64,000 bases of DNA from Euglena gracilis. Taxonomy: Eukaryota > Euglenida > Euglenophyceae > Euglenales. The notes under the pieces were generated by a model. That model worked only from the letters and a program-made list of their open reading frames with translations. It was not told the DNA's origin and searched no databases. Location: positions 52,872,806 to 52,936,805 of the forward strand of contig CP154956.1 in NCBI GenBank assembly GCA_039621445.1, read 5' to 3'. A program made the position numbers and the translations under genes. Every line of letters starts with the position of its first letter. The stretch's first letter is position 1. Positions 20,191 to 30,483 of this stretch are shown in pieces.

Positions 20191-21090
20191 TCAGGCACTC
20201 CCCCGCTGTGGTGGCATGGAAGTCCCCTTCCCCTTTCCCCTTCTCCACCAGCACTGTCGTGCCAGATGCCCCGTTTTCCCACACTCAGAACATTTTGTTC
20301 CAGGGCATTCCCGAGACCAGTGATCTGTGGCCCCGCACTGGCTGCAGGGCTGGTCCACCGAGGGGCCACTCCGGGGGTTCCTAGGGGGGGGTTTGTTCCT
20401 GTTGGTGGCTGGGTGAGGGGTTGGGGACCTGGCTGGGCGAAACTCAGGGCCGCCCTTGCCAGCTACCTTGCCGAACCCCTTCCCCTTTTGCCCCGGGCTG
20501 GGTGACCTGCGTCCCTCCCGTCCCTTTCCCGGTGACCCGCCCCGGTGCCGTGATTGTCTGTCCTGTGGCCCTTCAGGGCCTTTGGGGGGTCCCGCTTTTG
20601 CTCCTCCCTCAGCTGGCTGTGATACGGTTTTCTGGGGCTGGGCTGGCCTGGCTTCCTGGGATTTTACTTCGGAGACTGAAAAATTGTCGAGGCCCCCAGC
20701 CCAGTGGTCCTCCTGGTGGGCTCGGCCCCCCCGTCCACCCCAAGAACGGCCATAGCTGTCAGACCGTTCCTGGCACCGCAGCTCGTTTTCAGCGTGTCGA
20801 AAAACCTCTTCCAATCCTAGCTTTGTTTCGTGGGGGGTGATTTTCACTGTATTGCCCCCCTGCAGCGTGGCCCCGTTCCTCATCATCAGCCTCTCCAGCG
20901 CCCGTCGGCTGTAGAGCTTGATGAGGAAGGCGTCCCGGTGTGCCCTGACTGTCACCGGCTCCCCTTCACCCACAACCTCCTGGGCGAGTTGTGCTGCCTT
21001 CTCCACTGTCAACCCTGGGATGTGCCACAGCCGCACTGTGGGCGCATCCTGATTTTTCCGTGTCTGTTCCCTGATTATGGCCCTTCGCAT
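20191..21090 (-). CDS. gag nucleocapsid part with two CCHC knuckles
   Basis: The 299-codon frame ends with two zinc knuckles, CSQCGATDHWSREC and CSECGKTGHLARQC, both CX2CX4HX4C, followed by a basic WWRRGKGKG tail. They bind the element RNA in the particle. Upstream is a Pro/Gly/Arg/Lys-rich stretch and a folded part (IPGLTVEKAAQLAQEVVGEG) of unknown type. The frame lacks a natural start because a shift near 21090 separates it from the capsid-like frame. Confidence 0.85.
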   Translation of the reverse strand: MRRAIIREQTRKNQDAPTVRLWHIPGLTVEKAAQLAQEVVGEGEPVTVRAHRDAFLIKLYSRRALERLMMRNGATLQGGNTVKITPHETKLGLEEVFRHAENELRCQERSDSYGRSWGGRGGRAHQEDHWAGGLDNFSVSEVKSQEARPAQPQKTVSQPAEGGAKAGPPKGPEGPQDRQSRHRGGSPGKGREGRRSPSPGQKGKGFGKVAGKGGPEFRPARSPTPHPATNRNKPPPRNPRSGPSVDQPCSQCGATDHWSRECPGTKCSECGKTGHLARQCWWRRGKGKGTSMPPQRGSA

Positions 21091-21102
21091 GGAATCTGGA
21101 AG

Positions 21103-22567
21103 CTACTGTAAAACCAGGGCCTGTGCTTCCTCCTCCGAGGAGTTTTCCATCCGGCAGAAAATGAATTTAAACTGGCTTTCACATTCACGCCACGCTGGGA
21201 GGGTTAACTTGCCTGTGTTGACCGGTCTGAGGGCCCTGAGCTGCTCAGGCAGCGAGGCCTGGATGTCACCGCCGTATTTCTGGGCCAGCCAGTTCCAGAA
21301 ATCTTGGAACCTGACCCCTTCCCCCATCTCCCGTCGCCGCTGGAGTTCCAGCCGGCTGCTGTGGTCCAGGCAGCCGGTCAGAACAAGCATTTTAAATTCC
21401 TCCCCCACTGGCTGTCCCATGGAAACCTGCTGCATGTAGAGCTGAAATTTCACTGAAAAATCATGAAAATCATCTTTCGTCTCTGGTTTTACAAGGTCTT
21501 TGGTGAGGAGTGTCGCCAGCGGCCCCAAAAACATGCTGGCTGCTGGGCTGGGGGCTGCTGGCGCCACGTGGACCGGAGCTGCCTGGACCCCGCGGACCCA
21601 GGCTCCCGTGTCCTGGGACCCGAAGGCCAGAGTTGGAGCGCTGCACGATGCTGCTCCAGCCTTAGGGGCCCAGGCGAAAGGGTCCATCGCCCCCGTGAAC
21701 TCCCCTCCTGTGGGGAACCCACGGGGCTGGGGGGGCCACAGGTTCTCGGCTGATTTCACCCCAGGTTGATCCCTGCCCTGGCCCTGTAGATTTGCTGTGC
21801 CTGCTGCCTGTGGTTTCGCTGTGCTGGACTGTCCCGTCGTTCGTGAATTTTGCTGCGACTGTTGCTGCTCCTGGGCTCCCAAACTGGACAAAAAAATTAA
21901 AAAATCCGTGAGCTTTAACCTGGCGTTCCACCTCCTCCCAATCCACCCCCTGGAACCCCAACGTGCCAGGAGTCTGGGCAGCTGGGGTCCCTCCAGCAGC
22001 AGGGACATGGACTGGACTGCCCCCCGCAGCCATGGGACCCTGGGCTGCCCCCTGCAGCCATGGGGCCCTGGGGCTGGCTGCCCCCACAGCCATGGGACCC
22101 TGGGGCAGGCTGCCCCTTGGTGCCGAAGGGCCCCTGCCGGCTGGAGGTGCTGCATTCCCCCCGGCCGAAGAACCAGGGTCAACACTGGGAGACCTGGCCA
22201 CTGAACCCACTGAACCCAGGGAAAACGGCTGAGGCAGAATTGGGCTTTGCAAAACGGTCACTGGTGAAACACTGGGAATCTGGGCCCCCACAGCGGCATC
22301 ACAAGCCACTGGGGGAGCACCACTGGGCACAGGGGAAAAAACCACAGATGTTTCGGCCGACAGGACCCTGCCCCTCTGGGGGCCACAACCCAAAAACCCA
22401 CTGGCAAAAACTGCAGTCACAGAAGCTGGGCCCGGGGATACCGCTTCCCCGGGTGTTTGGGCTTCTGTCTCCGCTGCCCGGCTGCTGGGGCCAGCAGAGA
22501 GCCCAGGAGTGGGGCCGGAGAGCGAAGACCCCCGAGGCCCCAAAGCCAGAGCGCTCCCAGCAAGCAC
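21103..22567 (-). CDS. gag capsid-like part
   Basis: Two overlapping frames (21103-22185 and 21662-22567) cover it. The C-terminal part has the helical look of retrotransposon capsids: LATLLTKDLVKPETKDDFHD, FQDFWNWLAQKYGGDI, QLRALRPVNTGKLTLPAW and ESQFKFIFCRMENSSEEE. The N-terminal side is low-complexity Ala/Gly/Pro/Ser. Calling it capsid is inferred from position before the zinc knuckles and from the helix pattern. Confidence 0.6.
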
Positions 22568-22792
22568 AGGCCCTCAGACACAGCCCAGGCTGGGGGCCCA
22601 GGGTGTAACTGGCTCGGGTGCCGCGGGGGGCAATATGCCTCCTGGCCCCCAGCACCAGCTGCCAGTTCATCTCAGCCCCCAGTGGGGCAAGGGGCCTGTG
22701 TCATCACCTCCCCCGTTGTCCGGACGGAGGTGATGAGCAGCACCTCAAAATTTTTCACCCGCCCAGCCATCGCCTCGTTAAACCCCTGCCCT

Positions 22793-23515
22793 TCAGCTGG
22801 CCTTCCGACCCTGGCTGACGATGGCCTCGCGCCCTTGGACCCTCTGGGCTAGTTGGGCCACAGTCCCGAGGCCTTCGCTCAGCCGGTTGGTCACCAGCTC
22901 GCTCAGGGCTGTCATTCCCCAAGCAGAATTTTCCATCTGCTTTTGTTGGACCTTTTGAAAATTTTCTGCGAGCTGAGACGCTAGCCCAGCCTGTGTTCTT
23001 TCCATTTGCTCCACTACTCCTTGAAAGTTTTCCGTGACCCGCTGAAACTGCAAGGACAACAACTGCACCAGGCGGCTAACTGAAGCAGCTGTGGTGGCCC
23101 ACGCTTCAGCGAGCCGACTTTGCAGGTCGCCAACCCAACCGTCCAACCGCTGGATCTCCTGCCCCAGAACCACTGAGGCAGTGGCCTGAGCCTCCGCCTC
23201 CTCCCACAACCTCTGGGGGGGGGGGGTGCGGGGGGTACCTCCCCTTCGGGCTCTGTTCTGGCACCAACCCCCCCCCCGGGCCGTCTGGTCCTCGTCCTCC
23301 ACCATTTCCCCTGCTGGGGGCAGCTCCTGCAGCTGCCATTGGGTGGTTCCGTCTGGGGCATGTCCTTGGGGCCCATCATGCCCGGGACCGGCATGCACCA
23401 GCGAGCAATGGTCGGGTCCGGCTGGGAAATGCCCAGACCTGACATGGCTGGGCATTTGGGCCAGCCAAATGCCTAGCAGATCAAAAACTGAGTTCGGGCT
23501 TTCAAGCCGAAACAT
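22793..23515 (-). CDS. gag N-terminal part with coiled coil
   Basis: The 240-codon frame has a Pro/Gly-rich start and a coiled-coil-like C-terminal half (QRLDGWVGDLQSRLAEAW, VVEQMERTQAGLASQL, NFQKVQQKQMENSAWG). It is followed by a shift into the capsid frame near 22790. It is most likely the beginning of gag of element E, but the family cannot be named. Confidence 0.5.
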   Translation of the reverse strand: MFRLESPNSVFDLLGIWLAQMPSHVRSGHFPAGPDHCSLVHAGPGHDGPQGHAPDGTTQWQLQELPPAGEMVEDEDQTARGGGWCQNRARRGGTPRTPPPQRLWEEAEAQATASVVLGQEIQRLDGWVGDLQSRLAEAWATTAASVSRLVQLLSLQFQRVTENFQGVVEQMERTQAGLASQLAENFQKVQQKQMENSAWGMTALSELVTNRLSEGLGTVAQLAQRVQGREAIVSQGRKAS

Positions 23516-23633
23516 AATAATCTTTTCCCTAGGTTAAATTCGACTGAAAACCAAAAAATGGTATTTCAGTGATTTTTGGCCCCACTAAGGCAAATTTTGG
23601 CCAATTTTTGGGTTTTGACCCCTTTGCATTTAT
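23516..23633. other. junction between element E and DIRS-D
   Basis: Short AT-richer sequence with the words GGCCAATTTTTGGG; no gene. The 5' LTR expected for element E is not here. Confidence 0.5.
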
Positions 23634-24360
23634 ATCGATCCTCTGACGTGGCACAAGTCAAACGAACCAACAGTGTGTTGGGTAGGGCACCCTACATTAA
23701 GATTAAACGGAAAGGCAAAAAGTTTCACAAGTGGGAAAGGGAGGTGTCCATGCCCCAATGTCCACAAATAAGCCCATTTCATTTGATGATGTGGTATGTG
23801 GCTGCTACACGTTCATTCGTCACACCTGGGGGCCCCCTTCTGATTTCATTAAAACCTCCCTTCAGGGCCATAAGTGCAGACACTGTTGCTTCTATCGCAA
23901 AAGATTTTTTTGGCCAAGCACGGGGTTACCCCCCCCGGTGCGGGGGGCGGACTCCACAAGAGGGGCAGGAGTTGGGTTACTCAAAAAATTGGGCCTTTCT
24001 GCCCAAGAAGTTTTTGAGATTGGCCAGTGGAGAGGGGTGGAGGCTTTTACAACCCACTATCAACGACTTGGTGCCCAAGATGCCCTGGAAAATGCCCTGG
24101 CTCCCCTAATTTCAGTGTACAATCTGGCCTCACGACGACAAAGTGCGGAGTCCGAGGTGTCTCGTACTCCCTCGAGGCAAGCCGACAAGGGAGGAGGGGA
24201 CACCGAGGGAGAAGCACCAAGACCTTGTGAGCCCGACCCCCCACCCGTAAAAGAAAATTTGTCTTCAAAAGCCCTCGGTCAGCAAAAAAAGGGGGCCAGG
24301 GGGCAAAGGGCCCGCCCCAAGGGGCAAGAAGTCACGTCGCAAAGTCGGAGCAGCATCGTC
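23634..24360 (+). pseudogene. DIRS-D recombinase, truncated and frameshifted
   Basis: The first frame carries LYRSSDV (catalytic Arg), ISPFHLMMWYVAATRS and ISADTVASIAKDFFGQA, then shifts. The second frame (23731-24711) reads RGADSTRGAGVGLLKKLG, in which the HxxR box has become DSTR (His lost), and FTTHYQRLG with the nucleophile Tyr. The missing His and the shift make it inactive. Confidence 0.8.
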
Positions 24361-24523
24361 AGCCAACTCCGGCGAGGCGGCACTAAGCAGAGATTCCTAA
24401 CCCAACGCACCCAAACAATCCAAACACCGCCGGCGAGCAAGGCATGGCCTCACAAGGTCTTTGTGCTTCGCCCTCGGTGCCCCTTCCTCCCTGGTCAGCT
24501 TGCCCCGAGGGAGTGCGAGAAGG
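23634..24523 (+). mobile_element. DIRS-D: 3' fragment of a DIRS element
   Basis: The copy starts abruptly inside the recombinase at YRSSDVAQVKRTNSVLG and keeps the recombinase catalytic half, the internal complementary region (about 24125-24235) and the right terminal repeat (24360-24523). It belongs to the same family as A and C. Its end lies 61 bp before the left repeat of C, so two related elements are in tandem. Confidence 0.82.
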
Positions 24524-24584
24524 GGAGTGCGAGGGGGAAAAGTATGGGGCAGGATTGTTGGCCGGGGTGCACGGGAAAACCAGG

Positions 24585-24710
24585 GACACCTCGGGCTCCG
24601 CACTTTGCCCTTGTGAGGCCATGCCTTGCTCGCCGGCGGTGTTGTTTGGATTGTTCGTTGCGCTGGGTTAGGAGGTCCCGCTTAGTGCCTTTTTTCGCCG
24701 GAGTTGGCTG
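24585..24710 (+). repeat. left inverted terminal repeat of DIRS-C
   Basis: Starts GACACCTCGGGCTCC and ends GGAGTTGGCTG. The inner part is inverted relative to 28936-29030. Confidence 0.9.
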
Positions 24711-24842
24711 ATTCCGAATTTGTCCTTCGACACCCAGAAGAAAGGAACTTCAAAGACCTCACCAATTGAGAAAAGAAGAAGACAATCAATCCATTCAATT
24801 TATCCAGAAAGTCACGCTCGTGCAGAACCTCAAATCAAAAGT

Positions 24843-25580
24843 TGTAGAATTTTTCGAAGGAGTTCAATGAAAGATGCAACTTCAAAGAAGCACAGCGCTG
24901 GAAAACTTCAAGAGGGAGCAGCAGCAGCAGCTGGACAACCTGACGGCGCGGGTCAACTGTGGCGAACCGTGGCTGCCCCTTCCCCAAAAGAAATTTCCCC
25001 CACAGAAATTTCCAAAACCCAAACCCTCCAAAGTGATGGCCACGGACACTGGCAGACAGTGGTCAGAAGACCCCGAAAGGGGCAGAAGCAACAACCAGCA
25101 GGCCACTGCGGCCATTGGAGCCAGGGCCATTGGGGCCAACATTCTGCCAGTTACACCAATACCTTGTTCAAGCTGGGCCATGGCGGCCACAACAGCAAGC
25201 TGGGCCATGGCGGCCAAAACAGCAATGGCCATGGCGTCCGATGGAACAAAGGCCAGGGTGGCCAACAATACCAAGGCCAGGGTGGCCAATTCCACAAACA
25301 GATGCCCAGTGGCAGGGCCAGGACAGGTCAACAACACCCCCCCAGTCATTTCTTCATCTCAAACCCCATCAGGGGAACAGGGTGGGCCCCCAGTGGCCCC
25401 CCAAGATTTTTAATGGGCATGGCGCCCAACATCCAAAAGAAGTCAATGGGGACTATCAAAGTTTCAAGAGTGGAGCCAACATCAAGAGGGCAAGTGGGGC
25501 CAGATTTACCATCAACAACATCGACAATTTCAAGGCCATTGTGGCCATCAATTATCAGAAGGGGAAAAACCCCAGAAGCT
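24843..25580 (+). CDS. DIRS-C ORF1 (gag-like)
   Basis: ORF1 is read in the long frame that starts at 24720. It becomes Gly/Gln/His-rich (WSQGHWGQHS, KLGHGGQNSNGHG, GQGGQQYQGQGGQFHKQMPS), matching the first 240 codons of ORF1 in DIRS-A. It is likely a nucleic-acid-binding structural protein. The exact start is unclear: ATG codons exist at 24720 and near 24867. No zinc knuckle is present. Confidence 0.6.
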
Positions 25581-25746
25581 AACAGGCTGTCCCCCAGCAG
25601 GGGGTTTCAATGTACAGTGGCAGCCCCAGGAGGATGCCCACAAAGGGGCAGTGGAGGACAATGGGGCAACCCCCCCTCAACAGTCTTTGTCAGTGCCCAT
25701 GGCAGGGGCAAACTAAAACAAGGGGGAGACCCAAACAGGGGCCCCT

Positions 25747-26619
25747 ATGGTATGTCAATCGACAACACCAATGACAAAGTGGAGGATCAGAGAGCCTGTG
25801 AGCAGAGCATGCACACCCCCCCAGCCACTTTTAGAGAATGCTCAATCCCCAGGGGCACCAGGGGTGCAATGTCCAACACCCCCCACCCAGCCCCCAGAAA
25901 ATCATCTAGTTGGGAAAATACATTCCATGGAGGAAAAATGGGGAGACACCCCCCTGTACCAGAGACTTCAGAAAAGTCTAAAATGGTGGACAAAAAATGC
26001 CCCCCCAGCAACATGTCACTTGATAAAAAATGGAATTCAACCCCCCTGGGTGAATCCCCCAAAATTGTCCACCCACCCAAAACCCAGGGCCAACCGGGAC
26101 CTGCACCAGGCAGAAAAAATTCTGCTGGATTACGAAAAAACTGGGTCAGTGAAACGAGTTTGGGATTCAGAAACCCAGCATTTGATCCCCTGGTTTTTAA
26201 TTTCAAAACCAGAAGGGGGAACAACCAAATGGAGAATGATCAGCGACTGCAGAGAAATAAATCAGCAGTTTCAAGTAAAACCCTTCAAGTTGGATCATAT
26301 CCAACACATTTTTCCAGTTTTGGAAAAAGGCCACTGGGCAGCAAAAATAGACCTAAAGGATGCCTATTTTCATATTCCAGTAAGTCCAGGCCTAAGGCCG
26401 TTTTTAAGGCATCAGGTAGGGGGGCAGACCTGGGAATTTCAAACAGGCTGCTTTGGGCTAAATGTAATGCCCCAAATTTTCATGTCAGTCATGAAAACAT
26501 TCGAAAAATTGTGGAGAAAAAGGGGCATCCAGGTGTTTATTTACCTGGACGACATTTTGCTGGTGGCCCCCACCCAAAACAATTTACAATTCTGGATTCT
26601 GGGTTCAAAATCAATGTGA
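25747..26619 (+). pseudogene. DIRS-C reverse transcriptase, front part
   Basis: RT motifs are intact up to the catalytic box: WRMISDCREINQQFQ, KIDLKDAYFHIPV, GCFGLNVMPQIFM and FIYLDDILLVAPT. Immediately after, a deletion of about 37 bases relative to DIRS-A (at about 26575-26605) throws the frame, and the ORF stops at 26619. Without the deletion the domain would continue in the frame of the next entry. Confidence 0.85.
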
Positions 26620-27854
26620 AAAAGTCCACCCTCCAGCCCACCCAAGTGGTAACCCATCTTGGTTTTCAACTGAACTTCCAGGAAGGAAAACTACAGGTGC
26701 CCCCCCAGAAAGTCAAAACCATAAAAAAGGAGCTGGGAAAAATTGTGAAAAAAGATTACATGTCAAAAAGGCAATTGGCTGCCATTTTGGGCCAAATAAG
26801 ATGCAACCTAATGGCCCTGCCCTTTTTAAGGGCTTTTACAGACACCATGGCAAATTTTTTGGTGGCAAAATCCACAGCCCCTTGGGACTCAAAACACCCC
26901 ATTTCCCAGGAAATCAAAGCCCAATTAAGGGAAATAAAAATTCTGCTGGACACCTGGGGGGGCAGACCCTTCCCCCAAAATGCAACCAGAGTGTTGCACT
27001 CAGACAGCAGCACCCATGCTTGGGGGGGGCTAGACATCCACACAGGAGAAATTGTGCAGGAATTTTGGAGAAAAGACTCCATTTTGCACATCAATGTAAA
27101 GGAGCTCAGTGCAGCCATCAGCACTGTGAAAAGTTTGAGCAAACCTGGGGAAACCGTTTCCCTGTCAGTGGACAACCAGGTAATTTACTTTTACCTAACA
27201 AAAGGTGGGGGCAGAAAGGACCCCTTCAACAAAATGCTGAGACCATTTTTCAAGTGGTGCATGGAGCACCAAGTACACCTCCAAGTCAACTGGGTGCCTT
27301 CAAAAGAATGCCTGGCAGACCCCATCAGCAGATGGGAAATGGACAGGGGGGATTATTCTTTAGACCCCCAACTTTTTCAATGGCTCAAACAACAGTTCAA
27401 AAATTTCATAAGTCTGGAAACAGATTTATTTGCCTCCCCAGGCAACAAAAAACTGCCCAATTTTGTGGCCAGGTGGCCCCACTGGGATGCCACAGCAGTA
27501 AATGCATTACAATGTCCACTGGACAACATGGGGGATCTTTATGCAAACCCCCCCTGGTCAATAATTCAACAATTTCTACCCAGGTTAAAAATGTTTCCCC
27601 AGACCAAAGTTTTGATGGTCACCCCCTACTGGGATTCAGCCACGTGGTCGCCCCAGTTAATAAAAATGAAAGTTCCAGGGACCCCCTGCCTGAAAATCAC
27701 CCCCTACAGGGGCATGTTCACCAACTGCAGAGGGGAGCAAATGCCACCCCCCAGGTGGCCCCTGGTTTGCATGATTTGCTCAGGCAAATTTTGGAGGGGA
27801 AACAAATTCAGGTTGAGACCATTAACGATTTCCTGGGGAGAAACCCCAGCTTAA
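26596..27854 (+). pseudogene. DIRS-C RT thumb, RNase H and Dam-like domain
   Basis: The frame carries the RT tail (FKINVKKSTLQPTQVVTHLG), RNase H (VLHSDSSTHAWGGLD, ILHINVKELSAAISTVKS, SVDNQVIYFYL, WVPSKECLADPISRW) and the Dam-like part (TDLFASPGNKKLPNFVARW, DLYANPPWSIIQQF, VLMVTPYWDSATW). It is open over more than 400 codons, so this half is better preserved than in DIRS-A. It overlaps the start of the recombinase frame. Confidence 0.88.
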
Positions 27855-28977
27855 AACGTTATCAGAGTGCTTTTGCACTTCTGTGGGTGATTTTGGAACA
27901 CATGGGGGTGCCCCCCCCTGAAGTCACCACAGACCAAGTGGCTGACGCTTTAATTCAATTCTTCCAATTTTCCAAGGCCCAAGCCCGTAATGCCTACAGT
28001 GCTATGCTTTTGATTCCTGGAGATGGTGGGCTGAGATTCCACACTCTGTTAACCCCCTACAAGAGGCTTTGGAACCAAAACATGGAGAAGTATGGGGCAT
28101 TTTGGGACCCCCTCCCAATCCTCCTGGGGCTGGCAAAGGCGCCCATGCCCACTGATATTTGTACATTGCGTACACAACTGATTTTTTGCTCACGAATCCT
28201 CTGTTTATACCGATCCTCAGACTTATCGCAAGTCAAACGAACCAACAGTGTGTTGGGTAGGGCACCCTACATCAAGATTAAGCGTAAAGGGCAGAAATTC
28301 CACAAGTGGGAAAGGGTTGTGTCCATTCCCCAATGTCCCCAAATAAGCCCCTTTCATTTAATGATGAGTTACGTGGCTTCCACACGTTTATTCGTCAGAC
28401 CTGGGGGCCCCCTCCTGATTTCATTAAAACCCCCTTCAGGGCCATAAGTGCTGACACCATTGCTTCCATCACAAAAGACTTTTTGGCCAAACATGGGGTA
28501 CCCCCCCAGGTGTGGGGAGCCCACTCCACCAGAGGGGCAGGGGTTGGTTTACTAAAAAAATTGGGCCTTTCTGCCCAAGAAGTTTGTGAAATTGGTCAGT
28601 GGAAGGGGGTGGAGGCTTTTACAGCCCACTATCAACGACTTGGTGCCCAAGGTGCCCTGGAAACTGCCCTGGCCCCCCTAACTTCAGTGCACAATCTGGC
28701 CTCACTATGGCAAAGTGCGGAGCCCGAGGTGTCTCGTACTATCTCGAGGAAAACCGACCAGGGAGGAAGGGACACCGAGGGCGACGCACAAAGACCTTGT
28801 GAGCCCGACCCCCCCACCCGTAAAAGAAAATTTGTGCTCAAAAGCCCTCGGTCAGAGAGTCGGGGCCAGGGGGGGGGGAGGGGGGGGACACCCCCCAGGG
28901 GCAAGAAGCCACGTCGCCCAGTCGGAGCAACATCGTCAGCCAACTCCGGCGAGGCGGCACCAAGCGGGACCTCCTAA
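27500..28977 (+). pseudogene. DIRS-C tyrosine recombinase with one frameshift
   Basis: The N-terminal and Arg part (LYRSSDLSQVKRTNSVLG) is read to about 28447. One base is missing in a C run compared with DIRS-D, and the frame moves to 28306-28977 with HSTRGAGVGLLKKLG (HxxR) and FTAHYQRLG (Tyr). All catalytic residues are present, so a single base separates it from an intact gene. The C-terminus is read through the internal complementary region into the right repeat. Confidence 0.85.
28698..28805 (+). repeat. internal complementary region of DIRS-C
   Basis: Antisense to the outer 30 or so bases of the left repeat and the outer 70 or so bases of the right repeat, joined without spacer. This is the hallmark of DIRS-1-type replication. 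Confidence 0.9.
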
Positions 28978-29097
28978 CCCAGCGCAACGAACAATCCAAA
29001 CAACACCGCCGGCGAGCAAGGCATGGCCTCACAAGGTCTTTGTGCTTCGCCCTCGGTGTCCCTTCCTCCCTGGTCGGTTTTCCTCGAGGGAGTACGA
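28936..29097 (+). repeat. right inverted terminal repeat of DIRS-C
   Basis: Starts CAGCCAACTCCGGCG and ends GAGGGAGTACGA. The inner 95 bp are inverted relative to the left repeat. Confidence 0.9.
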
Positions 29098-29950
29098 TAG
29101 AGGTACGTCGGCCCCCACCGCTGTCACCGATTTGCCAGAAACGAGGCAAAATCCTTTTTTAAAAGACCAAGGGGGAGAGAGGGAGGGAGTCCTCCCCCAC
29201 CCACCAACCCCCGGGGCCCCCCTGCGGGTGACCCAAAAAATGGCAAAAATTTGCGAAAACTGCTAAAAATGGCGTTTTTCGGCGCCAAAAAGCCCACCTC
29301 CCGGGGGACCCCTCCCCCCCCCCCCTCGAGAGAGAGGGGAGCCTGGGGAGAGGCTCGGCCGGAGCCACCCACCCCCCGGGTAAAAAAACCCCTGAAACAG
29401 GGATTTTGGCCAGAAAAAGTTTTTTCAGATTTTTTTTTTAAAAAATGAGCCTAATACACATGATTTTTGCGGTGGAAAAGCACCTTTTTTTAAAAAAAAA
29501 TCTTTTTGGGAGGGGGGATGAAAAAACAAAGTTCAAAAAAGTGGAAAAAATTTTGGCACAGTCAATTTTTTTGGACTTTTTGGACTCTCAGTGGCATTTA
29601 TTGCTTCAAAAACCACTCAAAATCAACATTTTGAGAAAATGTCGAATTTTTGAAAATGGGGTGGTTTTAGGAAAAAACACCTGGCGCTGAAGGCGAAAAA
29701 AATCCCAAAAATTGGTGCTCCTGGAAATACGGGAAGAGGTGGTGGGAGGGGTGGTCGACCCCCCCCCACTCACCATGCAGGGTGTGGGGGGGGGTCGACG
29801 GTCAACCCCCCCACCCACCACCCTGGCTGTTCTGCCGATTCTCATTCTTGCCCTGGGTGGGGGACCCCCCCCCCTACAACCTACCTCATGTCTGCGGAGC
29901 TTCCCATTCAACGGTGGGGGTTGGTCACTTCCCCAAGACATTCAAATTTG
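29098..29950. other. no gene; G/C and A/T tracts
   Basis: Nothing coding can be supported. There are C runs of 10 or more, A/T runs, and a GAGAGAGAGGGG block at 29325-29345. Confidence 0.5.
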
Positions 29951-29959
29951 CTCATTGGT

Positions 29960-30483
29960 CTCCCTCATGAAGGTCCAGTTCTTGTAGCTGGGTTCCAGTA
30001 ACTTTGCAACGAGCTCAACCAAAGTCCAGCAATTATGTAAACTACAGAAATGAGCTCATGTACCGTGGTTTCTGTTCGCTTTCATTCGTTGGAGAGCCTC
30101 TTCTGTGCTTCGAACTTCTTCGCCAATTGCCGCAACCATCCCTGGGGTCAGTAGCCAAAAGAAAATGCACCAGACCACCACTCCCAGCAGCCCCAAGCAT
30201 GCCACTATAGCAATCCACTGAAAGAATGAACTGGGAGAAATTTCTCTCTGAGAAAAAGGCACACGTGCTTGTCAGCATAAAGGCAGGCTAAAATGACGCC
30301 CACGACAACGAACAACAACAGGAAGACAATCCGAGTTTCTTCCTGGGGAAAAAAGCACAAGAAAACAATTGAAGCGCTCAAGGGGGTTACCTGTCTCTTC
30401 TCACATCTCCTTTGATATACAGCATCCTCCACAGTCACCGATGCTTCGTGTTGGCTGACTCTCTGCCTTGTGTTGGAAAACAT
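29960..30483 (-). CDS. candidate spliced small membrane protein
   Basis: No family is recognised. From the ATG at 30483 the frame reads to CEKRQ at 30391. A 48-nt candidate intron (30343-30390) has donor CAG|GTAACC and acceptor TTTTTTCCCCAG|G. The next exon encodes a membrane helix (RIVFLLLFVVVGVILACLYA). A second candidate intron of 47 nt (30218-30264; CAC|GTGTGC to TTCTTTCAG|TGG) joins in phase to a second helix (WIAIVACLGLLGVVVWCIFF) and a charged tail (EEVRSTEEALQRMKANR). The 3' end is uncertain; one option ends near 29960. The two introns are nearly equal in length, and this is the best candidate for a host gene in the window. The 48-nt intron keeps frame if unspliced, so splicing is inferred. 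Confidence 0.42.

Larger units (their letters stand above)
12236..23515 (-). mobile_element. E: Ty3-like retrotransposon with methyltransferase-like domains
   Basis: Minus-strand order from 23515 downward: gag N-terminal and capsid-like part, two CCHC knuckles, Dam-like NPPY domain, C5-methylase-like domain, aspartic protease, RT, RNase H, integrase core. The RT-RNase H-integrase order is the Ty3/gypsy arrangement. No LTR is visible: the 5' side is replaced by DIRS-D at 23634 and the 3' side is cut by DIRS-B at about 12257. LTR element G is inserted between protease and RT. Many frameshifts make it a dead copy. Confidence 0.82.
24585..29097 (+). mobile_element. DIRS-C: full-length DIRS-type retrotransposon with complete ends
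   Basis: Left terminal repeat 24585-24710, right terminal repeat 28936-29097, internal complementary region 28698-28805. The internal region is an exact antisense join of the left outer tip (CACCTCGGGCTCCGC) and the right outer tip (CCTCGAGGGAGTACG, with small differences). Gene order is ORF1, RT/RNase H/Dam-like, overlapping recombinase. Both RT and recombinase contain frame breaks. It is the same family as A and D. Confidence 0.92.

Noticed and set aside
12236-23634. LTRs of the Ty3-like element E
   Set aside because: Searched by eye near both limits; both sides are replaced by DIRS sequence. The only LTR pair inside belongs to element G.
24720-27854. Single 1044-residue protein
   Set aside because: The open frame is ORF1, then an out-of-frame reading of RT (RT motifs are in 25747-26619), then the true RT tail and RNase H. 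It is a chance read-through, not one polypeptide.
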